This document shows, piece by piece, positions 29,247 to 36,713 of a stretch of 64,000 nucleotides of DNA; within the stretch, counting starts at the first letter, position 1; every line of letters begins with the position of its first letter. Both the position numbers and the translations under genes were made by a program. The stretch is from Amphibiibacter pelophylacis (GTDB lineage: Bacteria; Pseudomonadota; Gammaproteobacteria; Burkholderiales; Burkholderiaceae_C). The DNA lies in NCBI RefSeq assembly GCF_037688875.1, contig NZ_JAWDIE010000014.1:1-64000 (forward strand), given 5' to 3'. The notes under the pieces were generated by a model. The model was not told the origin of the DNA. It made no database searches and worked only from the letters and a program-made list of their open reading frames with translations.

Positions 29247-30323
29247 TCAGCCGCGCACCCAGACGCTTTCGGCGCCGTCCAGGTCGTCGTCCCAGTCGTC
29301 GTCGATTTCGTCGTCGTCGGCCAGATCAAGGCGGGTCAGGGCGTCTTCGGTGGCGTCCAGGGTGATTTCGCACTGCGCCCAGAAATCCGACAGGTCCTGC
29401 GGCCAGTCGGCTTCGAAGGCCAGCGGCGCTCCGGTGGCGGGGTGGGTGAACTCCAGGCGGTGGGCGTGCAGGCCCTGGCGTTCCAGCCCGGGCAGGGCCT
29501 TGCCGCCATAGAGCGCGTCGCCGACCAGCGGCCAGCCCTTGTGGCTCAGGTGGACGCGGATCTGGTGCGTGCGCCCGGTGTCGAGCACACAGCGCACGCG
29601 GCTGACGCGCTGCGGGATTTTGCTCCCCGCGATGGGCAGCAGCGCCTGCTGCAGCACCTGCACGTGGGTGCGGGCGGGTTTGCCGCCGCGCGTGGTCACC
29701 GCCATGCGGATGCGCGCGCGCGGATCGCGCCCAATGGGCGCGGAAATGCTCAAAGGCGCAGGCGGCAGCCAGCCCAGAATCAGGGCCAGATACTGGCGGT
29801 GGACCTCGCGGGCGGCGATTTGGCGCGCCAGCGCGGTGTGCGTTTCCAGCGTCTTGGCCACGACCATCAGTCCGGAGGTGTCTTTGTCCAGGCGGTGGAC
29901 CAGCCCGGCGCGCGGCAGGTGCTGCGCGACCGCGTGGTGGGCCAGCAGGCCGTTAAGCAGCGTGCCCGACCAGTTGCCCGCCGCCGGGTGGACGACCAGG
30001 CCCACCGGCTTGTTGACGACCATCAGGTGATCGTCCTCGAAAACAATCGGCAGCGCCATGGCTTCGGGCGTGAAGGACAGGCTCTGCGCGGTGGGCAGCA
30101 GCGTCACCTGCAGCTGCTGACCCATGCGCACGCGCTTCGAGGCCGAGCCCTGCGCCACACCATCCAGCAGCACGCAGCCGCGCTCGATCAGGCTTTGCAG
30201 GTGGTTGCGCGAGAACTCCGGCGCCAGCTGCACCAGCACGCGGTCCAGGCGCTGGTTGTGGGCGTCCATGCCGATTTCTGTGGCCAGCGTGGTGGCGGCT
30301 GTCGTGTCATTCCCGGCTGTCAT
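29247..30323 (-). CDS. rluD: 23S rRNA pseudouridine(1911/1915/1917) synthase
   Basis: Makes the pseudouridines of helix 69 of 23S rRNA. The 358-residue product has an N-terminal S4 domain (RLDRVLVQLAPEFSRNHLQ near residue 27), VVNKPVGLVVHPAAGN near 102, and the catalytic-Asp motif GLVHRLDKDTSGLMVVAKT near 141-159. A C-terminal acidic tail rich in Asp (near 333-350) is not part of the core enzyme. The ATG at 30323 is used; M19 is a shorter option. It is divergent from bamD, the usual arrangement. Confidence 0.93.
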   Translation of the reverse strand: MTAGNDTTAATTLATEIGMDAHNQRLDRVLVQLAPEFSRNHLQSLIERGCVLLDGVAQGSASKRVRMGQQLQVTLLPTAQSLSFTPEAMALPIVFEDDHLMVVNKPVGLVVHPAAGNWSGTLLNGLLAHHAVAQHLPRAGLVHRLDKDTSGLMVVAKTLETHTALARQIAAREVHRQYLALILGWLPPAPLSISAPIGRDPRARIRMAVTTRGGKPARTHVQVLQQALLPIAGSKIPQRVSRVRCVLDTGRTHQIRVHLSHKGWPLVGDALYGGKALPGLERQGLHAHRLEFTHPATGAPLAFEADWPQDLSDFWAQCEITLDATEDALTRLDLADDDEIDDDWDDDLDGAESVWVRG

Positions 30324-30381
30324 GTGAACCCTGGCGCTATGCCTGTCTCAAAGGGGGAGCGGCGCGGACCAGGGGCTTCCC

Positions 30382-30387
30382 TATAAT
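30382..30387 (+). promoter_or_regulatory. -10 element upstream of bamD
   Basis: Perfect TATAAT, 49 bases before the bamD ATG, in the 113-base divergent region between rluD and bamD. No good -35 was found at 16-18 bases. Confidence 0.5.
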
Positions 30388-30436
30388 GCGCCATCCGGCC
30401 TTCCAAAACCGCCGATTCTCCCAGATATTGCCCACC

Positions 30437-31264
30437 ATGACCCAACTGAACACTCCCGTTGTCCCGGCCCGCCACCGGTCTGCCGCTGCCCTGGCGCTGT
30501 CGGCGGCCCTGCTGCTGTCGGCCTGCGCCAGCACCGACGAATTCGCGGGCAAAAGCAATGGCCAGGTCCTGAGCGAAGGCCAGTCGTCGCTGTCTGACGG
30601 CAATTACACCCAGGCCGTCAAGGCGCTGGAAGCGCTGGAAGGCCGCACGGCCGGATCAGCCCTGGGCCAGCAGGTGCAGCTGGATCTGGCTTACGCCTAT
30701 TACAAAAATGGCGATAAGGTGCTGGCCCTGACCACGCTGGACCGTTTCATCCGCTACAACCCGTCCAGCCCGGCGCTGGATTACGCCTTTTATCTGAAGG
30801 GCGTGATCAGCTTCATCGGCAACCAGGGCTTTTTTGGCCGCCTGACGGGCCAGGATCTGGCCGAGCGCGACCAGCAGTCGGCGCGCGATTCCTACAAGGC
30901 TTTCGCGCAGCTGGTCAGCGCCTTTCCCAATTCGAAGTACGCGCCCGATTCGCGGCAGCGCATGGCCTACATCGTCAACGCGCTGGCGCGCAATGAGCTG
31001 GACGTGGCCGATTTCTACTTCCAGCGCGGTGCCTACCAGGCGGCGGTCAACCGCTCGCAGGAGGTCATCCGCGAGTTCCCCAACACGCCCGCCAACGAGG
31101 CGGCGCTGTGGGTGCTGGCGCAGGCCTACGGCCACATGGGCCTGAACGATCTGCAGTCGGACACGCTGCGCGTGCTCAAGGCCAGCTTCCCGAACAGCGA
31201 GTACCTGAGCCGCCAGCCGGCCGGCCTGATCGAAAACAGCCGCCCCTGGTGGCGTTTCTGGTAA
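30437..31264 (+). CDS. bamD: Outer membrane protein assembly factor BamD
   Basis: Essential lipoprotein of the BAM complex that inserts beta-barrels into the outer membrane. The 275-residue precursor ends its signal peptide in the lipobox LLSAC near residue 31, followed by five TPR-type repeats (for example GNYTQAVKALEALE, SKYAPDSRQRMAYIVNALAR, GAYQAAVNRSQEVIREFP). The ATG giving MTQLNTPVV is preferred over an upstream in-frame start because the signal peptide then has a normal length. Divergent to rluD, ten bases before aroC. Confidence 0.95.
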   Translation: MTQLNTPVVPARHRSAAALALSAALLLSACASTDEFAGKSNGQVLSEGQSSLSDGNYTQAVKALEALEGRTAGSALGQQVQLDLAYAYYKNGDKVLALTTLDRFIRYNPSSPALDYAFYLKGVISFIGNQGFFGRLTGQDLAERDQQSARDSYKAFAQLVSAFPNSKYAPDSRQRMAYIVNALARNELDVADFYFQRGAYQAAVNRSQEVIREFPNTPANEAALWVLAQAYGHMGLNDLQSDTLRVLKASFPNSEYLSRQPAGLIENSRPWWRFW

Positions 31265-31274
31265 GGGGCGCGGT

Positions 31275-32372
31275 ATGTCGGCCAACACCCTGGGCGAACT
31301 GTTTCGCGTCACCAACTTCGGCGAAAGCCACGGCCCGGCCATCGGCTGCGTCATCGACGGCTGCCCGCCCGGGCTGATGCTGTCGGCGGACGACATCCAG
31401 CACGACCTGGACCGCCGCCGCCCCGGCACCAGCAGCGTGGTCACGCAGCGCAGCGAGGCGGACCGGGTAGAAATCCTCTCCGGCCTGTACGAGGGCCTGA
31501 CCACCGGCGCGCCCATCGCGCTGCTGATCCGCAACACCGACCAGCGCAGCAAGGATTACGGCAACCTGCTGGACACCTTCCGCCCCGGTCACGCCGATTA
31601 CAGCTACTTCCGCAAATACGGCGTGCGCGATCCGCGCGGTGGCGGGCGCTCGTCGGCGCGGCTGACCGCGCCCACGGTGGCCGCTGGCGCTGTGGCGCGC
31701 AAATGGCTGCTGGAGCACGCGGGCGTGCGCATCACGGGCTGGATGTCGCAGATGGGCGCGCGCGTCATCCCTTTCGAGGGCTTTGAACACATCGCCAACA
31801 ACCCCTTCTTCGCGGCCAACGCCAGCCTGATCGCGCAGCTGGAGGAAGACATCCGGGCGCTCAAGGGCGATTCGGTGGGCGCGCGCATCGAGGTGCTGGC
31901 CACCGGCGTGCCGCCCGGCTGGGGCGAGCCGATTTACGACCGCCTGGATGCCGACATCGCGCACGCCATGATGGGCCTGAACGCCGTCAAAGGCGTGGAG
32001 ATCGGTGACGGCTTCGCCAGCGTCGCACAAAAAGGCAGCGAGCACGGCGACGAAATGACGCCCGAGGGCTTTGTCAGCAACCACGCGGGCGGGGTGCTGG
32101 GTGGCGTGTCATCGGGGCAGGACATCCGCGTGTCCCTGGCCATCAAGCCGACCAGCTCGATCAGCCTCGAGCGCCGCTCGGTCACCCGCGACGGCGAACC
32201 GACCACCGTCGTGACCAAGGGCCGCCACGACCCCTGCGTGGGCATCCGCGCCACGCCCATCGCCGAGGCGCTGCTGGCCATTGTCCTGATGGATCACGCC
32301 CTGCGCCACCGCGCCCAGTGCGGCGACGTACGCCACACCGTGATGCCGGTTCCGGCACGCCGCCCGGGCTGA
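31275..32372 (+). CDS. aroC: Chorismate synthase
   Basis: Last step of the shikimate pathway; needs reduced FMN. The 365-residue product has the signatures FGESHGPAIGCVIDGCPPG at residues 13-31, RRPGTSSVVTQRSEAD near 47, RDPRGGGRSSARLTA near 118 and HDPCVGIRATPIAEA near 317. AAGGGG lies upstream. Probably cotranscribed with bamD. Chorismate feeds the tryptophan genes encoded at 15-18 kb. Confidence 0.97.
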   Translation: MSANTLGELFRVTNFGESHGPAIGCVIDGCPPGLMLSADDIQHDLDRRRPGTSSVVTQRSEADRVEILSGLYEGLTTGAPIALLIRNTDQRSKDYGNLLDTFRPGHADYSYFRKYGVRDPRGGGRSSARLTAPTVAAGAVARKWLLEHAGVRITGWMSQMGARVIPFEGFEHIANNPFFAANASLIAQLEEDIRALKGDSVGARIEVLATGVPPGWGEPIYDRLDADIAHAMMGLNAVKGVEIGDGFASVAQKGSEHGDEMTPEGFVSNHAGGVLGGVSSGQDIRVSLAIKPTSSISLERRSVTRDGEPTTVVTKGRHDPCVGIRATPIAEALLAIVLMDHALRHRAQCGDVRHTVMPVPARRPG

Positions 32373-32406
32373 ACCGGCAAGCGGCGCGCCAGCCGCGTCT
32401 GGCTGG

Positions 32407-33816
32407 TCAGGCGTAGCGGTTCAGTGCGGCCAGCTGCGTCGTGACATAGCTTTGCAGCGCATTGTTCTTGGACGCAATCGTGTCCAGACGCTGGAACTGG
32501 GTCTGCAGACGGGCGGCATTGCTGTCAGCCCGCTCGGTGACTTTGTCCTGATTGGCCTGGTTGCTTTTGATCAGCTTGTTCAGCCCTTCGGTGCGGTTGT
32601 CCAGCAGCCCGCCGGTGTCCAGAACGGCTTTGGTGGTCTGGGCCATGCGCGCCATGATGCCGATGCCATTGCCGTTGGCATCACCGGCCGTCGAGAAGGC
32701 CTTCTGCAGTGCGGCCGGGTTGTCCTGGAGCGCCTTGGTGAATTTGCTTTTGTCCAGGCTGAGCACGCCGTCGCTGCCGACCGACAGGCCAAAGCTGCTG
32801 GCCAGCTGCAGGCTGCCGTCGATGGTGGTGCCGCCTGTCAGCGCCTGGCGCATCTGGCGCTGCAGGCCAATGGTGGCCGAATCGCCCTGCAGGGCACCGC
32901 CTTTTTTGGTGGCCGCGTCGTATTTGGTCTGGTCTTTTACAAATTTCGAGTAGTCGTTGTAGACCTTCACGAAGTTGTCCATGGCCTTCATCAGCTCGTC
33001 ACTGCTGTTGGCCACGCTGACCTGCACGGGTTTGTTCGCTTCGGTGAGCGCGCTGACCGTGATGTCCACGTTCTGCATCACGCTCTTGAAGGTGTTGCTG
33101 CTGCTGGTGACGGCCACGCCGTTGATGGTGGCTTTGGCGTCCTGGCCTTTGGCCGTTTCAGCCATCGCCGCCTGGCTGGCGCCAAAAGACATATTGAATG
33201 AGATGTTCGCCACCGCCGCCTTGCTGGCGCTGTTGTCGGTGATGTCCACCGAGAAGGTGTTGCTGGCGCCACCGTCGGCCGACTGGTAGACCAGGGTCTT
33301 GCCCTGTTCGCCGCTGATCACGGTGGCGGTGACGCCCGCCTTGGCGTCGTTGATCTTGCGCGCCACGGATTCCAGGCTGGCGCTGTCTGACCCCAGGTTC
33401 AGCGTCACCGGACTCTTGCTGCCCGACTTGATGGTGATTTCGCCCACGCTGAAGGTCTGGTCCTTGGCGATCAGGGCCGACTGTGCGGTCTGCGGTTTGG
33501 CCAGCTGCTCGACCGAGACCGAGAAATTGCCCGGCACCGCGCCCGAACTGGACGTGACCTTGAGCGTTTTCTCATCGCTGCTGGTCGATGTGGTGTTGGC
33601 CCACAGCTCGGGCTTGCTCAGCGCCTGCGCGGCGTCGCGGATGTTGGTGACATAGCTCTTCATCAGCCCGACGCTGGACAGCTGGGCATTGAGCTTGCTG
33701 GCCGTGGTCTGCAGCGGCTTGAGCGCCTGCAGATCCACCGCCCGCAGCTGGGAGATCATGCTGCTGACGTCCAGCCCCGAGCCGATGCCTGCGAATGAAA
33801 ATGAACCGGTTGCCAT
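32407..33816 (-). CDS. fliD: Flagellar hook-associated protein 2 (filament cap, FliD)
   Basis: Caps the growing flagellar filament and helps flagellin fold. The 469-residue product has the FliD N-terminal pattern FSFAGIGSGLDVSSMISQL near residues 5-23, the middle domain with GVAVTSSSNTFKSVMQNVDITV, and the C-terminal coiled part KVYNDYSKFVKDQTKYD and RLDTIASKNNALQSYVTTQL. The start is fixed by GGAGG upstream of MATGSFSF. No fliC, fliS or other flagellar gene is adjacent, which is unusual. A sigma-28-like promoter lies 59 bases upstream. Confidence 0.9.
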   Translation of the reverse strand: MATGSFSFAGIGSGLDVSSMISQLRAVDLQALKPLQTTASKLNAQLSSVGLMKSYVTNIRDAAQALSKPELWANTTSTSSDEKTLKVTSSSGAVPGNFSVSVEQLAKPQTAQSALIAKDQTFSVGEITIKSGSKSPVTLNLGSDSASLESVARKINDAKAGVTATVISGEQGKTLVYQSADGGASNTFSVDITDNSASKAAVANISFNMSFGASQAAMAETAKGQDAKATINGVAVTSSSNTFKSVMQNVDITVSALTEANKPVQVSVANSSDELMKAMDNFVKVYNDYSKFVKDQTKYDAATKKGGALQGDSATIGLQRQMRQALTGGTTIDGSLQLASSFGLSVGSDGVLSLDKSKFTKALQDNPAALQKAFSTAGDANGNGIGIMARMAQTTKAVLDTGGLLDNRTEGLNKLIKSNQANQDKVTERADSNAARLQTQFQRLDTIASKNNALQSYVTTQLAALNRYA

Positions 33817-33874
33817 GTCGCCCTCCAGGTGATTCTGTGATGGCGCTCCGTCCAAACGTGGAGCCCCTGGGCAG

Positions 33875-33901
33875 TTATCGGCGGCCGTTCGGCAGACTTG
33901 A
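33875..33901 (-). promoter_or_regulatory. Sigma-28 (FliA) type promoter of fliD
   Basis: On the minus strand TCAAGTCT, eleven bases, then GCCGATAA. The enterobacterial FliA consensus is TAAAGTTT-N11-GCCGATAA, so the -10 matches 8 of 8, the -35 matches 6 of 8, and the spacing is exact. It lies between the nlpC-type gene's terminator and fliD. Confidence 0.8.
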
Positions 33902-33924
33902 GGCCCCGGGCCGGGGGTAGATCG

Positions 33925-33954
33925 AAAAAAAACAGCGGCCGACTGGCCGCTGTT
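33925..33954 (-). terminator. Terminator of the NlpC/P60 gene
   Basis: On the minus strand a 10-bp perfect stem (AACAGCGGCC with GGCCGCTGTT, loop AGTC) is followed by eight T. It isolates fliD from the upstream NlpC/P60 gene. Confidence 0.9.
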
Positions 33955-33975
33955 TCGGGGGAGCAGACCGGCTCT

Positions 33976-34623
33976 TCAGCGCGACGCGAAGGCGGCGATG
34001 TCGTCCGGGGCCGAGGCTGAAGCGGTGCGCATCTGCGTGGCGCGGCGGGCGCCGTCAAAACGGGCGCTCCAGTAAGAGTTGGCGATGCGGTCCACGCGAA
34101 CCACCGAACCCGTGCGCGGGCTGTGCACAAACTTGCCGTCACCCAGATAGATCCCGACGTGCGAGAAATCGCGGCGCATGGTGTTGAAAAACACCAGATC
34201 GCCGGGCTGCAGGTCGCTGCGGTCGACTTTCAGGAAACCGGCGTAGTGGGCCTGCTCGGCGGCTGTGCGCGGAATGGTGATGCCCAGGGTCTTCTCGAAG
34301 ACATAGCGGGTGAAGCCGCTGCAGTCAAAGCCGCGCGCCGTGGTGCCGCCGTAGCGGTAGGGAACGCCCAGGTAATCCAGCGCGGTGTCGATCATGGACG
34401 AGGCCTTGTCGCGCAGGTTGCTGGTGATTTCGGCGGGGGAGATGTTCTGGATGATGTCGCCCAGGCTGTGCTGGCGGAGCATCTGCATCATGGCGTCGCC
34501 CTGATCGGGGGGCGGGCCACCTGCGCTGCCGTCAGCCGGAGCGGCGTGGGCTGCATGGATCGACAGGGCCAGACAGGCGCAGACAAGAAACTGGGGAGCA
34601 AAGCGGCGTGCGTGTGGGGGCAT
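33976..34623 (-). CDS. Secreted NlpC/P60 family peptidoglycan hydrolase
   Basis: Probable cell-wall endopeptidase acting in the periplasm. The 215-residue precursor begins with a signal peptide (MPPHARRFAPQFLVCACLAL, cleavage near AHAA, residue 27). The C-terminal half is an NlpC/P60 domain with LGVPYRYGGTTARGFDCSGF (catalytic Cys), LVFFNTMRRDFSHVGIYLGD (catalytic His) and FVHSPRTGSVV (third polar residue). Between them is a Gly/Asp-rich linker. It resembles MepS/Spr-type hydrolases, but the exact bond cleaved cannot be told. The ATG is used rather than a TTG nine codons upstream that falls near the promoter. Confidence 0.88.
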   Translation of the reverse strand: MPPHARRFAPQFLVCACLALSIHAAHAAPADGSAGGPPPDQGDAMMQMLRQHSLGDIIQNISPAEITSNLRDKASSMIDTALDYLGVPYRYGGTTARGFDCSGFTRYVFEKTLGITIPRTAAEQAHYAGFLKVDRSDLQPGDLVFFNTMRRDFSHVGIYLGDGKFVHSPRTGSVVRVDRIANSYWSARFDGARRATQMRTASASAPDDIAAFASR

Positions 34624-34674
34624 CGTCGTGTCGTTGTATAAAAGAGACAAAGCGGGATCGCAAAAACAGGCCGA

Positions 34675-34703
34675 AGGATACCGGTGGCCCGGCAGAGCGT
34701 CAA
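34675..34703 (-). promoter_or_regulatory. Sigma-70 promoter of the NlpC/P60 gene
   Basis: On the minus strand TTGACG, a 17-base spacer and TATCCT. The expected transcription start leaves a leader of about 45 bases to the ATG. Confidence 0.65.
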
Positions 34704-34897
34704 GGCTTTTTTCAGGGTTTTTTCAAAAGAATCAAACTCTTGGCGATGTTTCAGGACTTAAATCAGGGAAATCACCTAAATCGGAAAAGGTGTTTTCGCC
34801 GCGTCGTGGCAGAACGCTGCAAGACTGAAATGAGGGTGTAAGCCCGGTCTGATCCAGCGGACTGGAGCGGTCCGGTTCGCCAGAATGGGTTGAAGAT

Positions 34898-34917
34898 GCT
34901 CTGGCGTGCGCCAGAGC
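34898..34917. repeat. 20-bp palindrome upstream of the gvpU-like gene
   Basis: GCTCTGGCG and CGCCAGAGC, perfect nine-base arms separated by TG, end 34 bases before the ATG of the gvpU-like gene. Its place suits an operator for a dimeric repressor, or a leader hairpin. No T-run follows, so it is not a terminator. The surrounding 34704-34951 stretch is AT-richer than its neighbours and otherwise holds no gene. Confidence 0.55.
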
Positions 34918-34951
34918 CACAAACCCCGCCTGAACCGGCCAAGGAACCCCC

Positions 34952-35293
34952 ATGAAAGACGCCCTGCTGATGACGCTGATTGCTGCTGCCGAAATGGACA
35001 GGCCGCTGGAACAGGGCGTGACCCTGCTGGTCGACGGCTTCCTGGTGTCGGGCGAAATCGTCAGTTTTGCCCAGTACCTGCACCACAACAGCGCGGTCGA
35101 AGGCGTGGAGCGCTTCATCCAGCAGTCCGGCGGCAATGCCAGCCCGGCCGGGGCGCCCAACTTCATCCACCTGAAGAATGCGCGCTTTTACACCGCCAGC
35201 GGCCAGTCGGTGCCCTCCGACGACGGCGTGTACTGGCGCGGCGCGGTCGAGGCCGTCAGCGGCTTTTCGTTTGGCGTGATCCAGCTGGACTGA
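34952..35293 (+). CDS. GvpU-like small protein, orphan
   Basis: A 113-residue soluble protein with no signal peptide or membrane helix. The pattern resembles the gas-vesicle accessory protein GvpU: an N-terminal GVTLLVDGFLVSGEIVS (near residue 22), FIHLKNARFYTASGQ (near 70) and VPSDDGVYWRGAVEAVSGFSFG (from about residue 86). I recognise this from memory of the family and cannot run a search. No other gas-vesicle gene is in the window, so a role in flotation is unlikely; orphan members have no assigned function. AAGGA precedes the ATG, and a palindrome lies upstream. The convergent permease gene ends 25 bases downstream. Confidence 0.6.
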   Translation: MKDALLMTLIAAAEMDRPLEQGVTLLVDGFLVSGEIVSFAQYLHHNSAVEGVERFIQQSGGNASPAGAPNFIHLKNARFYTASGQSVPSDDGVYWRGAVEAVSGFSFGVIQLD

Positions 35294-35318
35294 CTACGCC
35301 GGTGTGGCTGTGCGCCCT

Positions 35319-36455
35319 TCAGGCCAGCCCGGGCCAGACGCGCAGCAGCAGCCATCCCAGCAGCAGATTCAGACCCAGCAGCGGCACGGACCAGGCATGG
35401 AAAGCGCCCCAGCGGCCCTCCGCCCCCAGCTGGCGCAGGGCGATCAGATTGGCCAGCGAGCCCAGCACGAAGCCGTACCCCCCCACGTTGACGGCGTAGG
35501 CCAGCAGCGCGCCGGGCGGCTGGCTGTGCAGCAAGAGCATGGTTGCTGGCACGTTGCTGATGAGCTGCGACAGCCCCACCGCGCCCAGATAGCGGACGGT
35601 TTCGCCCGCGCCGGCCAGTTCCGTCAGGGCGGTGTTGATCAGCGGCAGCGAGGCCAGCAGCTGGATGTCGATGAACATCAGCGCGAACACTGCCAGCAGC
35701 GGCCAGTCCACCTTGAGCAGCAGGCGCCAGCGCAGTGCCGCCAGCCCGGCCAGCGTCAGCGCCAGGCCCGCCAGCGGCTGCTGCAGGTGCAGCGCCAGCA
35801 GAAACAGCCCATACAGCGCGCAGGACAGGGCCAGCAGCGGCCGGTCCGTGGCGCTGCGCCCGGCGTCTGGCGCGGGCGCGCAGGGCTGGCCGGAGAACAC
35901 GGCGGCCGTCAGCGCCAGCAGCGTGGCCAGGCTGGCCAGCGCCAGCGGTGCCATCTGGGCCACGAAGGCGGCGGGGCTCAGCCCCGACTGCTGCCACAGC
36001 AGGATGTTCTGCGGATTGCCGATGGGGCTGAGCAGCGATCCGGCGTTGACCGCCATGGCCTGGAAAATCACCAGCCGCGCCACAGGAAGGTCGGCGCGAC
36101 CGCGCAGCGTCAGGGTCAGCGGCACGGTGATGAACAGGGCCACGTCGTTGGTCAGCACGGTGGACAGCGCCGCCGCCGCCAGCACCAGGAAGAGCGCCAG
36201 GCGGCGCGGACTGTCCAGGTGGTGCATCAGGCGCAGCGCCAGCGGGGCCAGCGCGCCGCTGGACTGCAGCCCCTGCGTCAGGGCCAGCAGGGCGGCCAGG
36301 GTGGCCAGCGTGGGCCAGTCTATGGCCTGCGGGTAGTTCAGCGCATCGTGCGGGTGCACCAGCGCCCAGAGCACGGCGGGCAGCAGCAGGGCCAGCAGAA
36401 AGCGCTCGCGTCGCAGGCGCTGCGCCAGACCCAGCACGGTCGTCAGAAGAGGCAT
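35319..36455 (-). CDS. SLC13/ArsB-type anion permease
   Basis: A 378-residue polytopic inner-membrane protein with about ten hydrophobic segments. Two family markers are visible, one per half-repeat: STVLTNDVALFITVPLTLTL near residue 98 and SPIGNPQNILLWQQSG near 142. These asparagine-rich reentrant loops are typical of the ion transporter superfamily (SLC13, ArsB, NhaD, CitM). Substrate cannot be assigned. The ATG giving MPLLTTVLGL is used; an upstream TTG adds six residues. It is transcribed away from the tandem c-di-GMP genes across a 258-base region that contains repeats. Confidence 0.75.
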   Translation of the reverse strand: MPLLTTVLGLAQRLRRERFLLALLLPAVLWALVHPHDALNYPQAIDWPTLATLAALLALTQGLQSSGALAPLALRLMHHLDSPRRLALFLVLAAAALSTVLTNDVALFITVPLTLTLRGRADLPVARLVIFQAMAVNAGSLLSPIGNPQNILLWQQSGLSPAAFVAQMAPLALASLATLLALTAAVFSGQPCAPAPDAGRSATDRPLLALSCALYGLFLLALHLQQPLAGLALTLAGLAALRWRLLLKVDWPLLAVFALMFIDIQLLASLPLINTALTELAGAGETVRYLGAVGLSQLISNVPATMLLLHSQPPGALLAYAVNVGGYGFVLGSLANLIALRQLGAEGRWGAFHAWSVPLLGLNLLLGWLLLRVWPGLA

Positions 36456-36511
36456 GGCGCCATTCCCGGGCAAAGGGCAGATTCTATCGGCGCGCTGCGC
36501 CAGGCGCTGAG

Positions 36512-36557
36512 CCGTGCCAGATCGAGTCAGCCCGCTGGGCCGTTAAATCTGGCACGG
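36512..36557. repeat. 11-bp perfect inverted repeat in the divergent intergenic region
   Basis: CCGTGCCAGAT at 36512-36522 and ATCTGGCACGG at 36547-36557 are exact reverse complements, 24 bases apart. The region separates the permease gene from the tandem GGDEF-EAL genes. The repeat has no T-run, so a protein-binding site or a structured leader is more likely than a terminator. Confidence 0.6.
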
Positions 36558-36582
36558 ATTCATGGCCCGGAGACCACGGTTG

Positions 36583-36618
36583 CCGTGACAGAATCCCGTG
36601 ACATTGGGTTATTCCGTG
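36583..36618 (+). repeat. Direct repeats CCGTGACA before the GGDEF-EAL operon
   Basis: CCGTGACA occurs at 36583-36590 and 36596-36603, thirteen bases apart, and the shortened form CCGTG recurs at 36614-36618, eighteen bases further. They lie about 100 bases before the first GGDEF-EAL start. TATAGA at 36632 is the best -10 candidate nearby, with a poor -35. Tandem sites of this kind suit an activator, but chance cannot be excluded. Confidence 0.4.
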
Positions 36619-36713
36619 GCGAAAAAAGCAATATAGAAGGCAACAGGCCTGAGTGTCTGTCGCCCACAGCAGAGCCCTTCCGGCAGACCGATCCAGACAA
36701 GGCGCAGCAAGCG

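Noticed and set aside
34808..34822. Sigma-54-like sequence TGGCAGAACGCTGCA upstream of the gvpU-like gene
   Set aside because: The GG and GC elements are nine bases apart, not the required ten, and the -12 half lacks TTGC.
35304..36713. An N-terminal extension of about 470 residues on the first GGDEF-EAL protein
   Set aside because: The stretch is Gln/Arg-rich and runs antisense to the permease gene. The natural start is the ATG at 36714 before the first membrane helix.
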